Shown: positions 7,126-17,706, numbered from the stretch's first letter. The stretch is 64,000 nucleotides of DNA from an uncultured bacterium (GCA_947493945.1 CANLSR010000005.1:62001-126000), one strand, 5' to 3'. Program-made: numbers and translations. Notes: a model not told the origin generated them from the letters alone.

Positions 7126-8724
7126 GTGACCGCTCTCTGGTGGATCAAGAACGACGTCCGCCTGAGCGACAACCCGGCGCTCCGCCAGGCGCTGGCCGAC
7201 GCCGAGACCGTCGTGCCGGTGTTCCTGTTCGAGCCGGCGGTGCTCCAGGCCGACGAGACGAGCGCGTTCCACGTGGCCGCATGGTGCCAGGCGCTGGCGG
7301 ACCTGTCGGAGCGGCTGGGCGGCCACGTGCTGCCACTGGCTTGCGCTGTCCCTGGCGGGGTGGCGGGCGACGCCGTCGAGACGTTCCGCCAGCTCCGCGA
7401 GGTGCTGCCGTTCCAAGCGATCTACAGCCACCAGGAGATCGGCTCGGACGTCACCTTCCGGCGTGACAAGGCGGTCGCGGCGTGGTGCGCCGCCGAGGGC
7501 GTCCGGTGGCACGAGGAGATGCAGACGGGCGTGTTCCGCGGCGGCATCGACCGGGACCGGCGCGCCGGGGCGTGGAAGGACTTTATGTCGGCCGGCCCGC
7601 TGCCGGCGCCCCGGCCCGAGAGCCTGGCGCGCGTCCGCGTGCCCCCGGCGGCCGCGGCGCTGGCGGTGCCCGTCGTCAGCCCCGACGTGTTTGGGCACCC
7701 GTTGACCGAGGCCCAACGCGAGTTGCGCCAGGCGGTCAGCGAATCGGCGGCCGAGGACACGTTGAGGAGCTTTTTGTTTGACCGCGGCGAGTGCTACTCC
7801 GGCGGCATCTCGTCGCCCAACGACGCGTTCGTGTGCGGCTCGCGCCTGTCGGTGCACCTCGCCTGGGGCACGATCACCGGGAGGGAAGTCTACGCCGCCA
7901 CCGAGGCGCGCCAGGCCGAAGTCCGCGCCCCGCCCGGCGACGCCGGCCGCCAGTGGGCGCGGTCGCTCAAGTCGTTCAAGAGCCGGCTGCACTGGCGCGA
8001 CCACTTTGTCCAGCGGCTGGAGACCGAGCCACAGATGGAGTTCGAGCCCTTGAACCCGGCCTACGCCGAGCTGGCGACGCCCGGCGACGAGCACTTGGAG
8101 GCCTGGATCGCGGGCGAGACCGGCTGGCCCTTGGTCGACGCGTGCATGAGGTGCGTGGCTCAGACCGGCTTCCTCAACTTCCGGATGCGGGCCATGATCA
8201 CGTCGGTCGCCGTCCACACGCTGCGCATCGACTGGCGCAAGACGCTGCACCCGACGGCCCGGTTCTGGGCCGACTACGAGCCGGGCATCCACATCGCCCA
8301 GACCCAGATGCAGGCCGGCGTGGTCGGCATCAACCAGCTCCGCGTCTACTCGCCCGACAAGCAGCTCGCCGACCACGACGCCGACGCCGTGTTCGTCAAG
8401 CGCTGGGTGCCCGAACTGGCGGACGTGCCGCCCGAGCTCATCCTCAAGCACCACAAAAAGCCCGTCCACGGCTACCCCGAGCCCATCGTGGACCGGATCC
8501 CCAACGCTAAGTCGTTCAAGGACGACTACTACGAGATCAAGGGTCGCCCCGAGACGCGCGCACTGGCGGAGGCCGTCTACCAGCGCCACGGCTCGCGCCG
8601 CCCGGCCTCGGCGCGGACCTGGAAGAACAACGCGCCTCGTGCCGGCGACCCCGCCAGGGACGGCGGCAGCCAGCGACGCGTCGTCAAGGCCAAGGGGCCG
8701 GACGCCGACCGCAAACACGCATGA
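7126..8724 (+). CDS. Photolyase/cryptochrome family flavoprotein
   Basis: 532 residues from GTG 7126 (ALWWIKNDVRLSDNPAL is the typical N-terminus; the frame is open upstream but not conserved). The N-terminal half is the photolyase alpha/beta antenna domain. The C-terminal FAD-binding domain contains SRLSVHLAWGTITGRE, FKSRLHWRDHF, GWPLVDACMRC, TGFLNFRMRAMITS and FWADYEPGIHIAQ. It may repair pyrimidine dimers or (6-4) products with blue light, or serve as a cryptochrome sensor; the sequence does not decide. About 40 Arg/Lys-rich residues form the tail. It overlaps the next photolyase by 4 bases (ATGA), implying coupled translation. Confidence 0.88.
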   Translation: MTALWWIKNDVRLSDNPALRQALADAETVVPVFLFEPAVLQADETSAFHVAAWCQALADLSERLGGHVLPLACAVPGGVAGDAVETFRQLREVLPFQAIYSHQEIGSDVTFRRDKAVAAWCAAEGVRWHEEMQTGVFRGGIDRDRRAGAWKDFMSAGPLPAPRPESLARVRVPPAAAALAVPVVSPDVFGHPLTEAQRELRQAVSESAAEDTLRSFLFDRGECYSGGISSPNDAFVCGSRLSVHLAWGTITGREVYAATEARQAEVRAPPGDAGRQWARSLKSFKSRLHWRDHFVQRLETEPQMEFEPLNPAYAELATPGDEHLEAWIAGETGWPLVDACMRCVAQTGFLNFRMRAMITSVAVHTLRIDWRKTLHPTARFWADYEPGIHIAQTQMQAGVVGINQLRVYSPDKQLADHDADAVFVKRWVPELADVPPELILKHHKKPVHGYPEPIVDRIPNAKSFKDDYYEIKGRPETRALAEAVYQRHGSRRPASARTWKNNAPRAGDPARDGGSQRRVVKAKGPDADRKHA

Positions 8725-10196
8725 CCGCCGCCGACGCCCTCGACCTGCGCACGCGCAAGCTCACCGACCGCTACATCATCAGTCGCGGGCGCGACTACGT
8801 GTTGTGCTGGATCATGCAGGCGCTCCGCGCCGACGAGAACCCCCTTATCGACGCGGCGGTCGCGCTGGGCAACGAGCGCGGGCTGCCGGTCGTGGTCGTC
8901 CACACCCTGGACCACACGTATCCGTACGCCTCGCACCGGCTCCACCGCTTTATCCTGGAGGCGAGCCGAGAGCTAGAGGAAGGCGTCGGGGCGCGGGGGC
9001 TCCGGTTCGTCCGCGTCGTCCGCCAGCCGGGCGAGCCGCTGACGATCGAGACGGTCGCCGCGCTGGCGGAGCGCGCCGGCGCCGTCCTGGTCGACGACGT
9101 GCCGACGTTCGTGACGCACGAGTACGCCGACCGGCTGGCGGAGGCGCTGGACCGGGCGGTGCTGGCCGTCGACGCGTGCTGCGCCGTCCCGATGAACGCG
9201 TTCGACACGCACCTCAAAACGACCAAGGCGTTCCGCGCCGCCCACACCAAGCTCCGTGACGATCACCTCGCGCTCGACCTGGGCCAGCAGCCCGAGGCGG
9301 AGCGCTACGACGGCGACCTGGACGCCGAGCACGCCGCGCTGCCGGACGATCTGGACGAGTTGATCCGGTCGTGCAGCGTCGACCTCAGCGTGCCGCCGGC
9401 GCCCGGCTGGTCGGGCGCCCGCTCGGCCGCCCTCGACCGGCTGGCGACCGCCGTGGCCGAGGTGGTCCCGCGCTACAAGTGGACCCGGAACAACCCGGCG
9501 CTGGGGGAGGAGGCGACGGCCCAGATCTCGCCCTGGATGCACTTTGGCGTGCTGTCGCCGCGCGAGGTGGCCGCGGCCGTGCTGGAGGCCGAAGCCGCGG
9601 GCGACGTCCACCCGGCGGCTCGGTGGAAGTTCTTGGACGAACTGCTGACTTGGCGCGAGGTGTACCACCACCGCTGCCGCTGGGAAAGCGGCTGGCACCA
9701 CTGGGACGGCCTGCCGGCCTGGGCGCGCGAGACGCTGACCGACCACGCCGACGACCGCCGCCCGCACCTCTACTCGCTCGACGAGCTGGCCCACGGCGAG
9801 ACCGACGACGAGGTCTGGAACGCGGCCCAAAAGCAGTTCGCCGTCGACGGCTGGATGAACAACAACCTCCGGATGTACTGGGGCCGCCAGCTGCTCAAGT
9901 GGCGGCCCGACCCGGCCGACGCGTTCGCGGCGACGTGCTACCTCAACGACCGCTTTAGCCTGGACGGCCGCGACGCCTCGACGTACGGAGGCATCCGGTC
10001 GGGCTTTGGCGAGGGGCGGCCGTGGAAGGAGCGGGCGGTCTACGGGACCGTCGCCGGCAAGACCAGCGGCGCGTTACGCAAGCGCGACGGCGTGCCGGAG
10101 TGGCTGGCCGAGCAGGCGGCCCGTGACGTGCCCTTCCGCGCCGAGATCGCCTCCGACCCGCCGCCGGAGTTCGACCGGTATAGGGATCGGGGGTGA
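8721..10196 (+). CDS. Class II-like deoxyribodipyrimidine photo-lyase
   Basis: 491 residues. The class II pattern is visible: CWIMQALRADENP near the N-terminus, a central FLDELLTWREVYHHRC segment, and the C-terminal run WNAAQKQFAVDGWMNNNLR, MYWGRQLLKW, YLNDRFSLDGRDASTYGGIR and GEGRPWKERAVYGTV, which form the FAD and DNA-lesion site. The expected role is light-driven reversal of cyclobutane pyrimidine dimers. Its start codon overlaps the stop of the upstream photolyase gene, so two members of different photolyase classes are made from one message. The end of the gene overlaps a set of short inverted repeats shared with other intergenic regions. Confidence 0.9.
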   Translation: MTAADALDLRTRKLTDRYIISRGRDYVLCWIMQALRADENPLIDAAVALGNERGLPVVVVHTLDHTYPYASHRLHRFILEASRELEEGVGARGLRFVRVVRQPGEPLTIETVAALAERAGAVLVDDVPTFVTHEYADRLAEALDRAVLAVDACCAVPMNAFDTHLKTTKAFRAAHTKLRDDHLALDLGQQPEAERYDGDLDAEHAALPDDLDELIRSCSVDLSVPPAPGWSGARSAALDRLATAVAEVVPRYKWTRNNPALGEEATAQISPWMHFGVLSPREVAAAVLEAEAAGDVHPAARWKFLDELLTWREVYHHRCRWESGWHHWDGLPAWARETLTDHADDRRPHLYSLDELAHGETDDEVWNAAQKQFAVDGWMNNNLRMYWGRQLLKWRPDPADAFAATCYLNDRFSLDGRDASTYGGIRSGFGEGRPWKERAVYGTVAGKTSGALRKRDGVPEWLAEQAARDVPFRAEIASDPPPEFDRYRDRG

Positions 10197-10271
10197 GGAA
10201 TCAGCAGATGAGGCGTCACGTCGAGAGTCGGGAGCTGTCTGCCGATCCCTGTCTACCGATCCCTGATTCCT
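10182..10271. repeat. Nested GGGATCGG/GATTCC inverted repeats between convergent genes
   Basis: AGGGATCGG (10182-10190) and AGGAATCAG (10196-10204) have reverse complements CCGATCCCT at 10242-10250 and 10256-10264 and CTGATTCCT at 10263-10271. The structure can serve as a bidirectional terminator. The GATTCC element recurs near 12650-12700 and 57005. Confidence 0.6.
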
Positions 10272-10277
10272 GGACGG

Positions 10278-12566
10278 CTAGTCGGTGCCGTAGAGGCCCC
10301 GGTAGATCGCGCGGTTGCGGGTCAGGACCTTGACGTAGTCGCGCGTCTCGCGGAACGGGATCCGCTCGGTAAACAAGGCGTCGCGGCCGAACTCGGGGAA
10401 CGACCGCCAGCGGTCGACCTGGTGGGGCCCGGCGTTGTAGGCGCCGAAGACGGCGGGGAGCGCGCCGTCGTACGCCCGGGCCTGCTGGCCGACGTAGCGC
10501 GTGCCCAGGCGGACGTTGACCTCGGGGAGGTAGAGCAGGTCCGGGTCCCAGTCCTCCATCCCCACCTCCCCGGCCAGCGCGCGCGCCGTGGTGGGCATGA
10601 GCTGCATCAGCCCCCGGGCGCCGACGTGCGACGTGGCGCGGGCGGAGAACAGAGACTCCTGGCGGATCAGCGCCGCCGCCGCGAACGGGTCGATCCCATT
10701 GGTCTGAGCCTCGGCCGTGACCATCCGGCGGAAGGGGAACGGGTACAGGATGCGGAGCCGCCGCGCGTTCGTCCCGCCGCCCAGTCCCTGCCCGATCTGG
10801 ATGGCGCGGCGGCCGTAGCCCCGCTCGACCAGGGCCTCCGCCAGCGCGTAGCGGACGGCCTGCCCGCCGCTGGCGGTAGCGATGGCCCGGTCGACCTCGG
10901 CCTCGGCGGCGCCGGGGAAGCCGGCCTCGCGGAGCACGTCCACGGCGTAGAGCGCGTCAGCAGCTCGGGCCGCCGCGCCGGCGTCTCGGGGTGGGGACGC
11001 GGCCATGGGGACGGGCCAGAACGGCTGGCCCAGCGCCTGGCTGGCGAGCAGCGCGTAGTAGCCGTCGCGCTCCTGGCGCAGGACGCCCCGGAACCGCTCG
11101 GCCGCCGCCGTGCTGTCGCCGGCTCGCGCAAAGGCCCGGCCCGCCCAGTAGCGCGCGCGCAGAGCGTCCGGGCCGCCAGGGCGCGCGGCGCGGGTGCGGT
11201 CCCACAGCCGGGCCGCCCGGGCAAAGTCGCCGGTGCGGAACGCCGCGCCCGCCCGCCGCAGCATTCCCAGCCTGGCCCAGCGCGTGCCGGCGTGCTCGCG
11301 CTCGATCCGCTCGTAGAGCGGCTGGGCGGCCGCGTCGTCGCCCCCCTCGTCCAGCACGTCGGCGGCGAAGTACAAGAAGCGCGCCGGCCGGGAGCCGCTG
11401 GCGGCCAGGCCGAGGTAGACCGAGGCCGCCTCGCCCGTCCGGCCGGCCCGTCCCAGCACGCCCGCCAGCAGCTCGCGCGCGTCGGCCCGGGCGAGGATGG
11501 GCTGGAGCGTCGCCTCGGCCTCGTCGTAGCGCTGGGCGTCGTAGAGCGCGTCGGCGGCCTGGTAGCGGACGTCGGCCCGCTGCCGGGCCGTGCCGACGTC
11601 GGCGTCGAGCCACTGGCGGAGCGCGTCGGCGGCCTCGGCGTTGAGGCCCAGGGCCCGGTCGGCCTGGGCGATGGCCAGCCACTCGGCCGGCGACGGGTCG
11701 CCCTGGCGCAAGCGGGCCGCGGCCCGGCGGGCGGCCGGGCTGGCGGGGTCGGCGCCGACGGCCTCGCGGTACAAGGCGCGGGCGCGGGCCGCCTCGCCGG
11801 CCTGCTCCGCCAGCGTGCCGGCGGACAAGGTGAACGCGGCCCGGGAGGCACCGGAGCCGGCCCGGGCACGGGCGCGGTCGGCCAGGCGTTGCGCGGCGTC
11901 GAGGTCGCCGGACTGGCGGGCGGCCTCGACGCGGGCGGCCCACATCCGCCGCCCGCGCTCGCCGCCCGTGACGCCGCGCGCCAGCGAGTCGACGCGGGCG
12001 GTCTCGCCGTCCCTGGCCAGCGCCTCGGCCTCCAACACGGCCCGCCAGTCGGGCGGAACGGCGGAGACGGCGGCGAGGGCCCGGTCGCCGGCCTCGGGAT
12101 CCAGCCGGGCCGTGACGAGCGCGTGGCGTAGGCGGGCCGCGTCGCGCTCCACGGCCATCGCCGAGCCGGCCGTGCGGACGAACTCGCCGTAGAGTGCCCC
12201 GGCCGCCTCCAGGTCCCCCGTCTCGTCGGAGGCCCGAGCCAAGAGGTAGCGGGCCCGGCCGCCGCCCAGCGTGTCCAGCCCCGGAGCGCCGCCGAGCAGC
12301 GCGCGGACGCGCCGCCAGTCGCCCCGGCCGGCCTCGGCGCGGGCCGCGAGCAGCCGCGCCCGGGGCGTCAGGTCGCCGCCTTGGTACTGCCTCAGTAGCT
12401 GAGCGGCGAGTTGAGGCCGGTCGGTGTCGAGGAACCTCTCGGCCTCCTCTAGCGCCTGGGCGCCGACCGTCGGATCGGCTAGGTCCTCGGCTGGGTTCGC
12501 GTCGGACCCGCACCCGCCGGCGGCGACCGCGAGCAGGACCGGGAGGGAGCAGAGCAGGAGGCGCAT
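10278..12566 (-). CDS. Lytic murein transglycosylase (Slt-type) lipoprotein with helical repeats
   Basis: 762 residues. A lipoprotein signal ends in VAAGGC with the lipidated Cys near residue 19, so it is attached to a membrane on the envelope side. Residues of about 30-560 are Ala/Arg/Leu-rich TPR-like helical repeats, comparable to the U-shaped superhelix of Slt70. The C-terminal catalytic SLT domain shows ALIRQESLFSARATSHVGAR with the catalytic Glu, GLMQLMPTTA, LYLPEVNVRLGTRYV and AYNAGPHQVDRW. It cleaves peptidoglycan glycan strands with formation of anhydromuramic ends. It is longer than E. coli Slt70 by roughly 100 residues of repeats. Confidence 0.9.
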   Translation of the reverse strand: MRLLLCSLPVLLAVAAGGCGSDANPAEDLADPTVGAQALEEAERFLDTDRPQLAAQLLRQYQGGDLTPRARLLAARAEAGRGDWRRVRALLGGAPGLDTLGGGRARYLLARASDETGDLEAAGALYGEFVRTAGSAMAVERDAARLRHALVTARLDPEAGDRALAAVSAVPPDWRAVLEAEALARDGETARVDSLARGVTGGERGRRMWAARVEAARQSGDLDAAQRLADRARARAGSGASRAAFTLSAGTLAEQAGEAARARALYREAVGADPASPAARRAAARLRQGDPSPAEWLAIAQADRALGLNAEAADALRQWLDADVGTARQRADVRYQAADALYDAQRYDEAEATLQPILARADARELLAGVLGRAGRTGEAASVYLGLAASGSRPARFLYFAADVLDEGGDDAAAQPLYERIEREHAGTRWARLGMLRRAGAAFRTGDFARAARLWDRTRAARPGGPDALRARYWAGRAFARAGDSTAAAERFRGVLRQERDGYYALLASQALGQPFWPVPMAASPPRDAGAAARAADALYAVDVLREAGFPGAAEAEVDRAIATASGGQAVRYALAEALVERGYGRRAIQIGQGLGGGTNARRLRILYPFPFRRMVTAEAQTNGIDPFAAAALIRQESLFSARATSHVGARGLMQLMPTTARALAGEVGMEDWDPDLLYLPEVNVRLGTRYVGQQARAYDGALPAVFGAYNAGPHQVDRWRSFPEFGRDALFTERIPFRETRDYVKVLTRNRAIYRGLYGTD

Positions 12567-12701
12567 GGGGAGCCGAGTCGTGGGCCGCCGCCTATGCCAG
12601 CCGGCACGCGGCGGTTGCCACGGCAGGGGGAATGGGACCGAGGAATCGGCGGGCGTGCCCCGCTGGCGGGCGCGTCGGACGGCGGCCTGATCTACTGATT
12701 C

Positions 12702-13178
12702 CTACTCCGCCCCGAACCACTCGCCGGGCACGGCCGCCAGCCGGAAGCGCCAGATGCGGTAGCCGTCTTCGCCCGTGTCCGCGACGTAGTCCTCGACGGT
12801 GTAGAGCCCGTCGTAGCGGTAGCCCTGGGCCGGCGGGCGCCAGACGCCGCGCCCGACGCCCCGGCTCACGCGCACTGCGAGCCGCCGGCGGGCGCTCTCG
12901 GCCAGCGCGAGGTTGGAGCGCGTCAGCGTCTGGTCGCCGATCTGGCGGCCCGTCCTGGGGTGGCGGGCGCCGGAGCCGGTGTAGAGGAGGGTCTCGCCCT
13001 GGTCCTGGTCGTCCACGAAGGCGCAGTTGACGATGACCGACTCGGCCCCTTCCCGGGCCCGCCCGCAGATGCCCGCCCGGCGCGGCCGGTGGACGCCGGC
13101 AACGGACAGCGCCACGCGGTCGGGGAACAGCGCGCCGACGGCGACGCCGGGGGGGTGACCAAACGGGGAATCGGGCAC
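12702..13178 (-). CDS. Stand-alone SRA-YDG domain protein
   Basis: 158 residues, almost entirely one SRA domain. Signs are the opening FGHPPGVAVGALFPDR (residues 6-21), GVHRPRRAGICG (29-40), a VDDQDQGETLLYTGSG strand-turn (55-70), the GDQTLTRSNLAL helix and the family hallmark GYRYDGLYTVEDY (119-131). In other proteins SRA domains flip out and read 5-methylcytosine or hemimethylated CpG, and bacterial ones are usually fused to an HNH nuclease (modification-dependent restriction). Here no nuclease domain is fused and none of the neighbours is a methylase or nuclease, so the partner is unknown. The neighbouring gene on the same strand is the EcsC protein 78 bases upstream. Confidence 0.85.
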   Translation of the reverse strand: MPDSPFGHPPGVAVGALFPDRVALSVAGVHRPRRAGICGRAREGAESVIVNCAFVDDQDQGETLLYTGSGARHPRTGRQIGDQTLTRSNLALAESARRRLAVRVSRGVGRGVWRPPAQGYRYDGLYTVEDYVADTGEDGYRIWRFRLAAVPGEWFGAE

Positions 13179-13255
13179 GGGCGGTCAGGCGTCGGGGGCG
13201 CCGCGGGCGAGAACGTTGCCCCTCCTGGCTCCTCGGGCCCGCGTCCTCACGCCCG

Positions 13256-14068
13256 CTACAGCCGCTCCTTGCGCTCCAGGTACAGCGCCCGCGACAGCAT
13301 GACCGCCGCCTGGGCCGTCTGCTCGGTAAACCAGTAGTTCACGCCCGCGCCCACGGCCGCGCCGGCGACGGGGATCATCTGGGCCAGCTTCTGGGCGCCC
13401 AGGTTTTTGGCGATCTCGCGCGGCACGTGGCCCAGCTGCTCGCGCAGCGTGCCCTGCGCCTTGCGCCCGCGGTAGCCCCCGCCGTCGATGGCCGCCGCGG
13501 CGACCGCCAGCTCGCGGAGCGCGTCCGACTTGGCCTCGCGCGACCCGCTGGCGGCCACGTTGAAGATGGACACCACGAGCGGCGTGTAGCCCGGGCCCTG
13601 GAGCGGGAAGCCGTAGGCGGCCGCGATCTGCTGGATCAGCCGGAAGTTGACCGTGAACAGGACCGGGATGTCGGCCGCAAGCAGGAGCCCGCCGCCCAGC
13701 CCGGCCCCGCCGCCGGTCAGGGCCGCCAGCACCGAGTTCTGCGAGGCGTAGCCCTTGGCGAGCGCGTCGAGCGCGCCGAGCGGCTGGTCCCGGAGCTCGG
13801 CCACCGACGCGACCTCCACGCCCCGGGCCGACGCCTTGGCCAGGATCTCGGCCTCGTCGTAGGTCCAGGCGCTGGCGTCGTTCAGCGTCGCGAGGGCCTG
13901 GGTGAGCGCGTCGGTCAGGGTGTCCAGGACGCCCTCGGGCACGAACTGGTCGAAGGCCCAGTCGACCGGCCTCATGGCGAAGCCCAGGGCCTGCTGGAGC
14001 AGGGTCTCCCCGCGCTCCCAGCGGTCGATCTCGCGCTGGGCGGTGCGTTCGTAGTCGGAAAGGCGCAT
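13256..14068 (-). CDS. EcsC family protein
   Basis: 270 residues from ATG 14068 (MRLSDYERTAQREIDRWERG); an in-frame ATG 10 codons upstream is possible. The EcsC-type core is seen in a Gly/Ala-rich hydrophobic stretch (GGGAGLGGGLLLAADIPVLF, around 140-165), then RLIQQIAAAYGF and a second Gly/Ala-rich segment near the end (VAGAAVGAGVNYWFTEQ). EcsC proteins are membrane-associated and of unclear function; B. subtilis EcsC belongs with an ABC exporter, but no transporter is present here. It is followed by the SRA gene on the same strand. Confidence 0.75.
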   Translation of the reverse strand: MRLSDYERTAQREIDRWERGETLLQQALGFAMRPVDWAFDQFVPEGVLDTLTDALTQALATLNDASAWTYDEAEILAKASARGVEVASVAELRDQPLGALDALAKGYASQNSVLAALTGGGAGLGGGLLLAADIPVLFTVNFRLIQQIAAAYGFPLQGPGYTPLVVSIFNVAASGSREAKSDALRELAVAAAAIDGGGYRGRKAQGTLREQLGHVPREIAKNLGAQKLAQMIPVAGAAVGAGVNYWFTEQTAQAAVMLSRALYLERKERL

Positions 14069-14108
14069 AGGGGGCGTGGGGGGTGGGGCCACGCGCACGG
14101 TGCCGGGC

Positions 14109-15704
<1,596 letters not shown>

Positions 15705-15796
15705 AGGCGCGAGCGCGGATGGGTCCGGGGTATCGTCCGGTCGGCGTCCACATTCAAGCCGCCGGGCGTGCCCCGTTTGTTGAGACGCCGCCCCGC

Positions 15797-15821
15797 CCCG
15801 CTGGCGGCCTCCGCGAGCGGG
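15797..15821. repeat. GCTGGCG inverted-pair hairpin, imperfect copy 4
   Basis: CCCGCTGGCGG (15797-15807) and CCGCGAGCGGG (15811-15821), one mismatch, in the 283-base divergent region between the response regulator and the flavoprotein gene. No other clear element was seen in that region. Confidence 0.6.
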
Positions 15822-15987
15822 ACTTTGGGGGAGTTCGCCGAGAGGCGCGGGGGGAGAACGTGGGCGTCGCCCCCTCCTGGACACCCCGCCCCGAGGGCCC
15901 CCGATCTCCCTGGGCACACGGACGTCCGGTCCGGCGTTTGCCGCTTCGCCACGGGCGACTCCGCCCGGCCGGTCCCCTTGCACGCCC

Positions 15988-17706
15988 ATGGACTCCGCCC
16001 CCTTCCCCACCCTCACCCCCGACCAGCTCGACCGCGTCCGCGCGGCCGGGCGCGAGCGCTCGGTCGAGGCCGGCGACATCCTGTTCCGCGAGGGCGACGA
16101 CGCCTACGACTTCCACGTGGTCCTCGACGGCGCCGTCAACGTGTACACGGACCTCGAGTGCGAGCGGCCGCTCACCGACGAGCCCGTCGGGCCGGGCCAG
16201 TTTCTGGGCGAGGTGGGGCTGCTGATGGGCGAGGCCGTCTACGCGACGGCCCGCGTCGAGCGGGACGGGGCGGTGCTCGAGGTGCCCGCCGAGCGCTTCC
16301 GCCAGCTGGTCGAGGCCGACACGGACCTGGCCGAGACCATCCTGGGCGCCTTCACGGCCCGGCGCGGCCTGGTCTCCGACAGCGCCTCGGGGCTTCAGAT
16401 GATCGGCTCGCGCACCGACCCCGACGCCGTCCGCATCGCCGAGTTTTCCCGTCGCAACTACCTCCCGTTCCGCTGGCTCGACCTGGAGGGCGACTCTGAG
16501 GAGGCCGCGCGCGTGCTGGCCGAGCACGGCCGGACCGTGGACGGCCTCGACGGGCCGGTCGTGCTGTGGGGCTCCGAGACAGCCCTCGACAACCCGACGC
16601 TGCTGGAGCTGGCGCGGACGGTCGGGATCGGGCGCGAGCCGGCCCCCGACGCCCAGGCCGACCTGGTGATCGTGGGCGCCGGGCCGGCCGGGCTGGCGGC
16701 GGCCGTCTACGGCGCCTCGGAGGGGCTGGACACCGTCGTCCTGGACGAGATGGGCGCGGGCGGGCAGGCGGGGGCGTCGAGCTGGATCGAGAACTACCTC
16801 GGCTTCCCGGCCGGCCTGTCCGGCACCGAGCTCGCCACGCGCGCCACGCTCCAGGCCCGTAAGTTCGGCGCCCGGTTCGTGATGCCGCACCGGGCCGTGG
16901 CGCTCCGGCGCGACAGGTCGGGCGCCAGCACCGACGGCGCCAACGCGTACTGCGTCGAGTTGGACGACGGCGTCGCCATCCGCGCCCGGTCGGTGGTGCT
17001 GGCGACCGGCGCCCACTACCGCCGGCTGCCCGTCCCGGACCTGCACCAGTACGAGGGGGCCGGCGTCTACTACGCCGCGACCGAGATGGAGGCCCGGGGC
17101 TGCGCCGACGCGACCGTCATCGTCGTCGGCGGGGGCAACTCCGCCGGCCAGGCGGCCATGTTCTTGTCCACGCGCGCCGCGCGCGTGCTGCTCTTGATCC
17201 GGGGCGACGACCTGGGCAAGAGCATGAGTAGCTACCTCGCCGACCGCGTCCAGGCGTCGGACGACGTCGAGCTCAGGACGCACACCGAGGTGCGGGCGCT
17301 GGAGGGCGAGGACGCCGGGGGGCACGGCGCGCTGGCGGCCGTCACCGTCGAGAACACCCAGTCCGTCGAGACCGAGACCGTCGAGACGCCGGCCCTGTTC
17401 GTCTTTATCGGCGCCGACCCGTGCACGGCCTGGCTGCGGCCCGGCCAGGACGACGGCGCGCTGGGCCTGGCCCTCGACCGCCACGGCTTTGTCCAGACCG
17501 GCGCCGACGTCGCCGACCTGGACGGCCGGGTCTGGACCGACGGCCAGCGCCCGACCACGTTCGAGACCAGCCTGCCCGGCGTGTTCGCCGTCGGCGACGT
17601 CCGGGCGGGCTCCACCAAGCGCGTCGCCGGGGCCGTCGGCGAGGGGGCGGTCACCGTCAAGGCGGTCCACGGGCGTCTGGCGACCGTCGACACGCCCCAA
17701 GATTGA
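15988..17706 (+). CDS. Cyclic-nucleotide-binding, thioredoxin-reductase-like flavoprotein lacking the redox cysteines
   Basis: 572 residues in three parts. Residues 8-125 form a cyclic-nucleotide-binding domain (GDILFREGDDAYDFHVVLDG, GPGQFLGEVGLLMGE). Residues 135-215 look thioredoxin/glutaredoxin-like (DPDAVRIAEFSRRNYLPFRW) but lack a CxxC. Residues 224-565 are a thioredoxin-reductase fold: FAD site VGAGPAG, NAD(P) site VGGGNSAGQA (380-389) and C-terminal GVFAVGDVRAGSTKRVAGAVGEG. The place of the canonical CATC pair reads AATE (363-366), so both redox cysteines are missing and it cannot act as a classical thioredoxin reductase. It may transfer electrons from NAD(P)H to another acceptor under cyclic-nucleotide control. 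Proteins of this architecture are known but poorly characterised. Confidence 0.87.
   Translation: MDSAPFPTLTPDQLDRVRAAGRERSVEAGDILFREGDDAYDFHVVLDGAVNVYTDLECERPLTDEPVGPGQFLGEVGLLMGEAVYATARVERDGAVLEVPAERFRQLVEADTDLAETILGAFTARRGLVSDSASGLQMIGSRTDPDAVRIAEFSRRNYLPFRWLDLEGDSEEAARVLAEHGRTVDGLDGPVVLWGSETALDNPTLLELARTVGIGREPAPDAQADLVIVGAGPAGLAAAVYGASEGLDTVVLDEMGAGGQAGASSWIENYLGFPAGLSGTELATRATLQARKFGARFVMPHRAVALRRDRSGASTDGANAYCVELDDGVAIRARSVVLATGAHYRRLPVPDLHQYEGAGVYYAATEMEARGCADATVIVVGGGNSAGQAAMFLSTRAARVLLLIRGDDLGKSMSSYLADRVQASDDVELRTHTEVRALEGEDAGGHGALAAVTVENTQSVETETVETPALFVFIGADPCTAWLRPGQDDGALGLALDRHGFVQTGADVADLDGRVWTDGQRPTTFETSLPGVFAVGDVRAGSTKRVAGAVGEGAVTVKAVHGRLATVDTPQD

Noticed and set aside
12702-13178. 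Restriction-modification system around the SRA gene
   Set aside because: Neighbours are a transglycosylase and an EcsC protein; no methylase, HNH or other nuclease gene is near.
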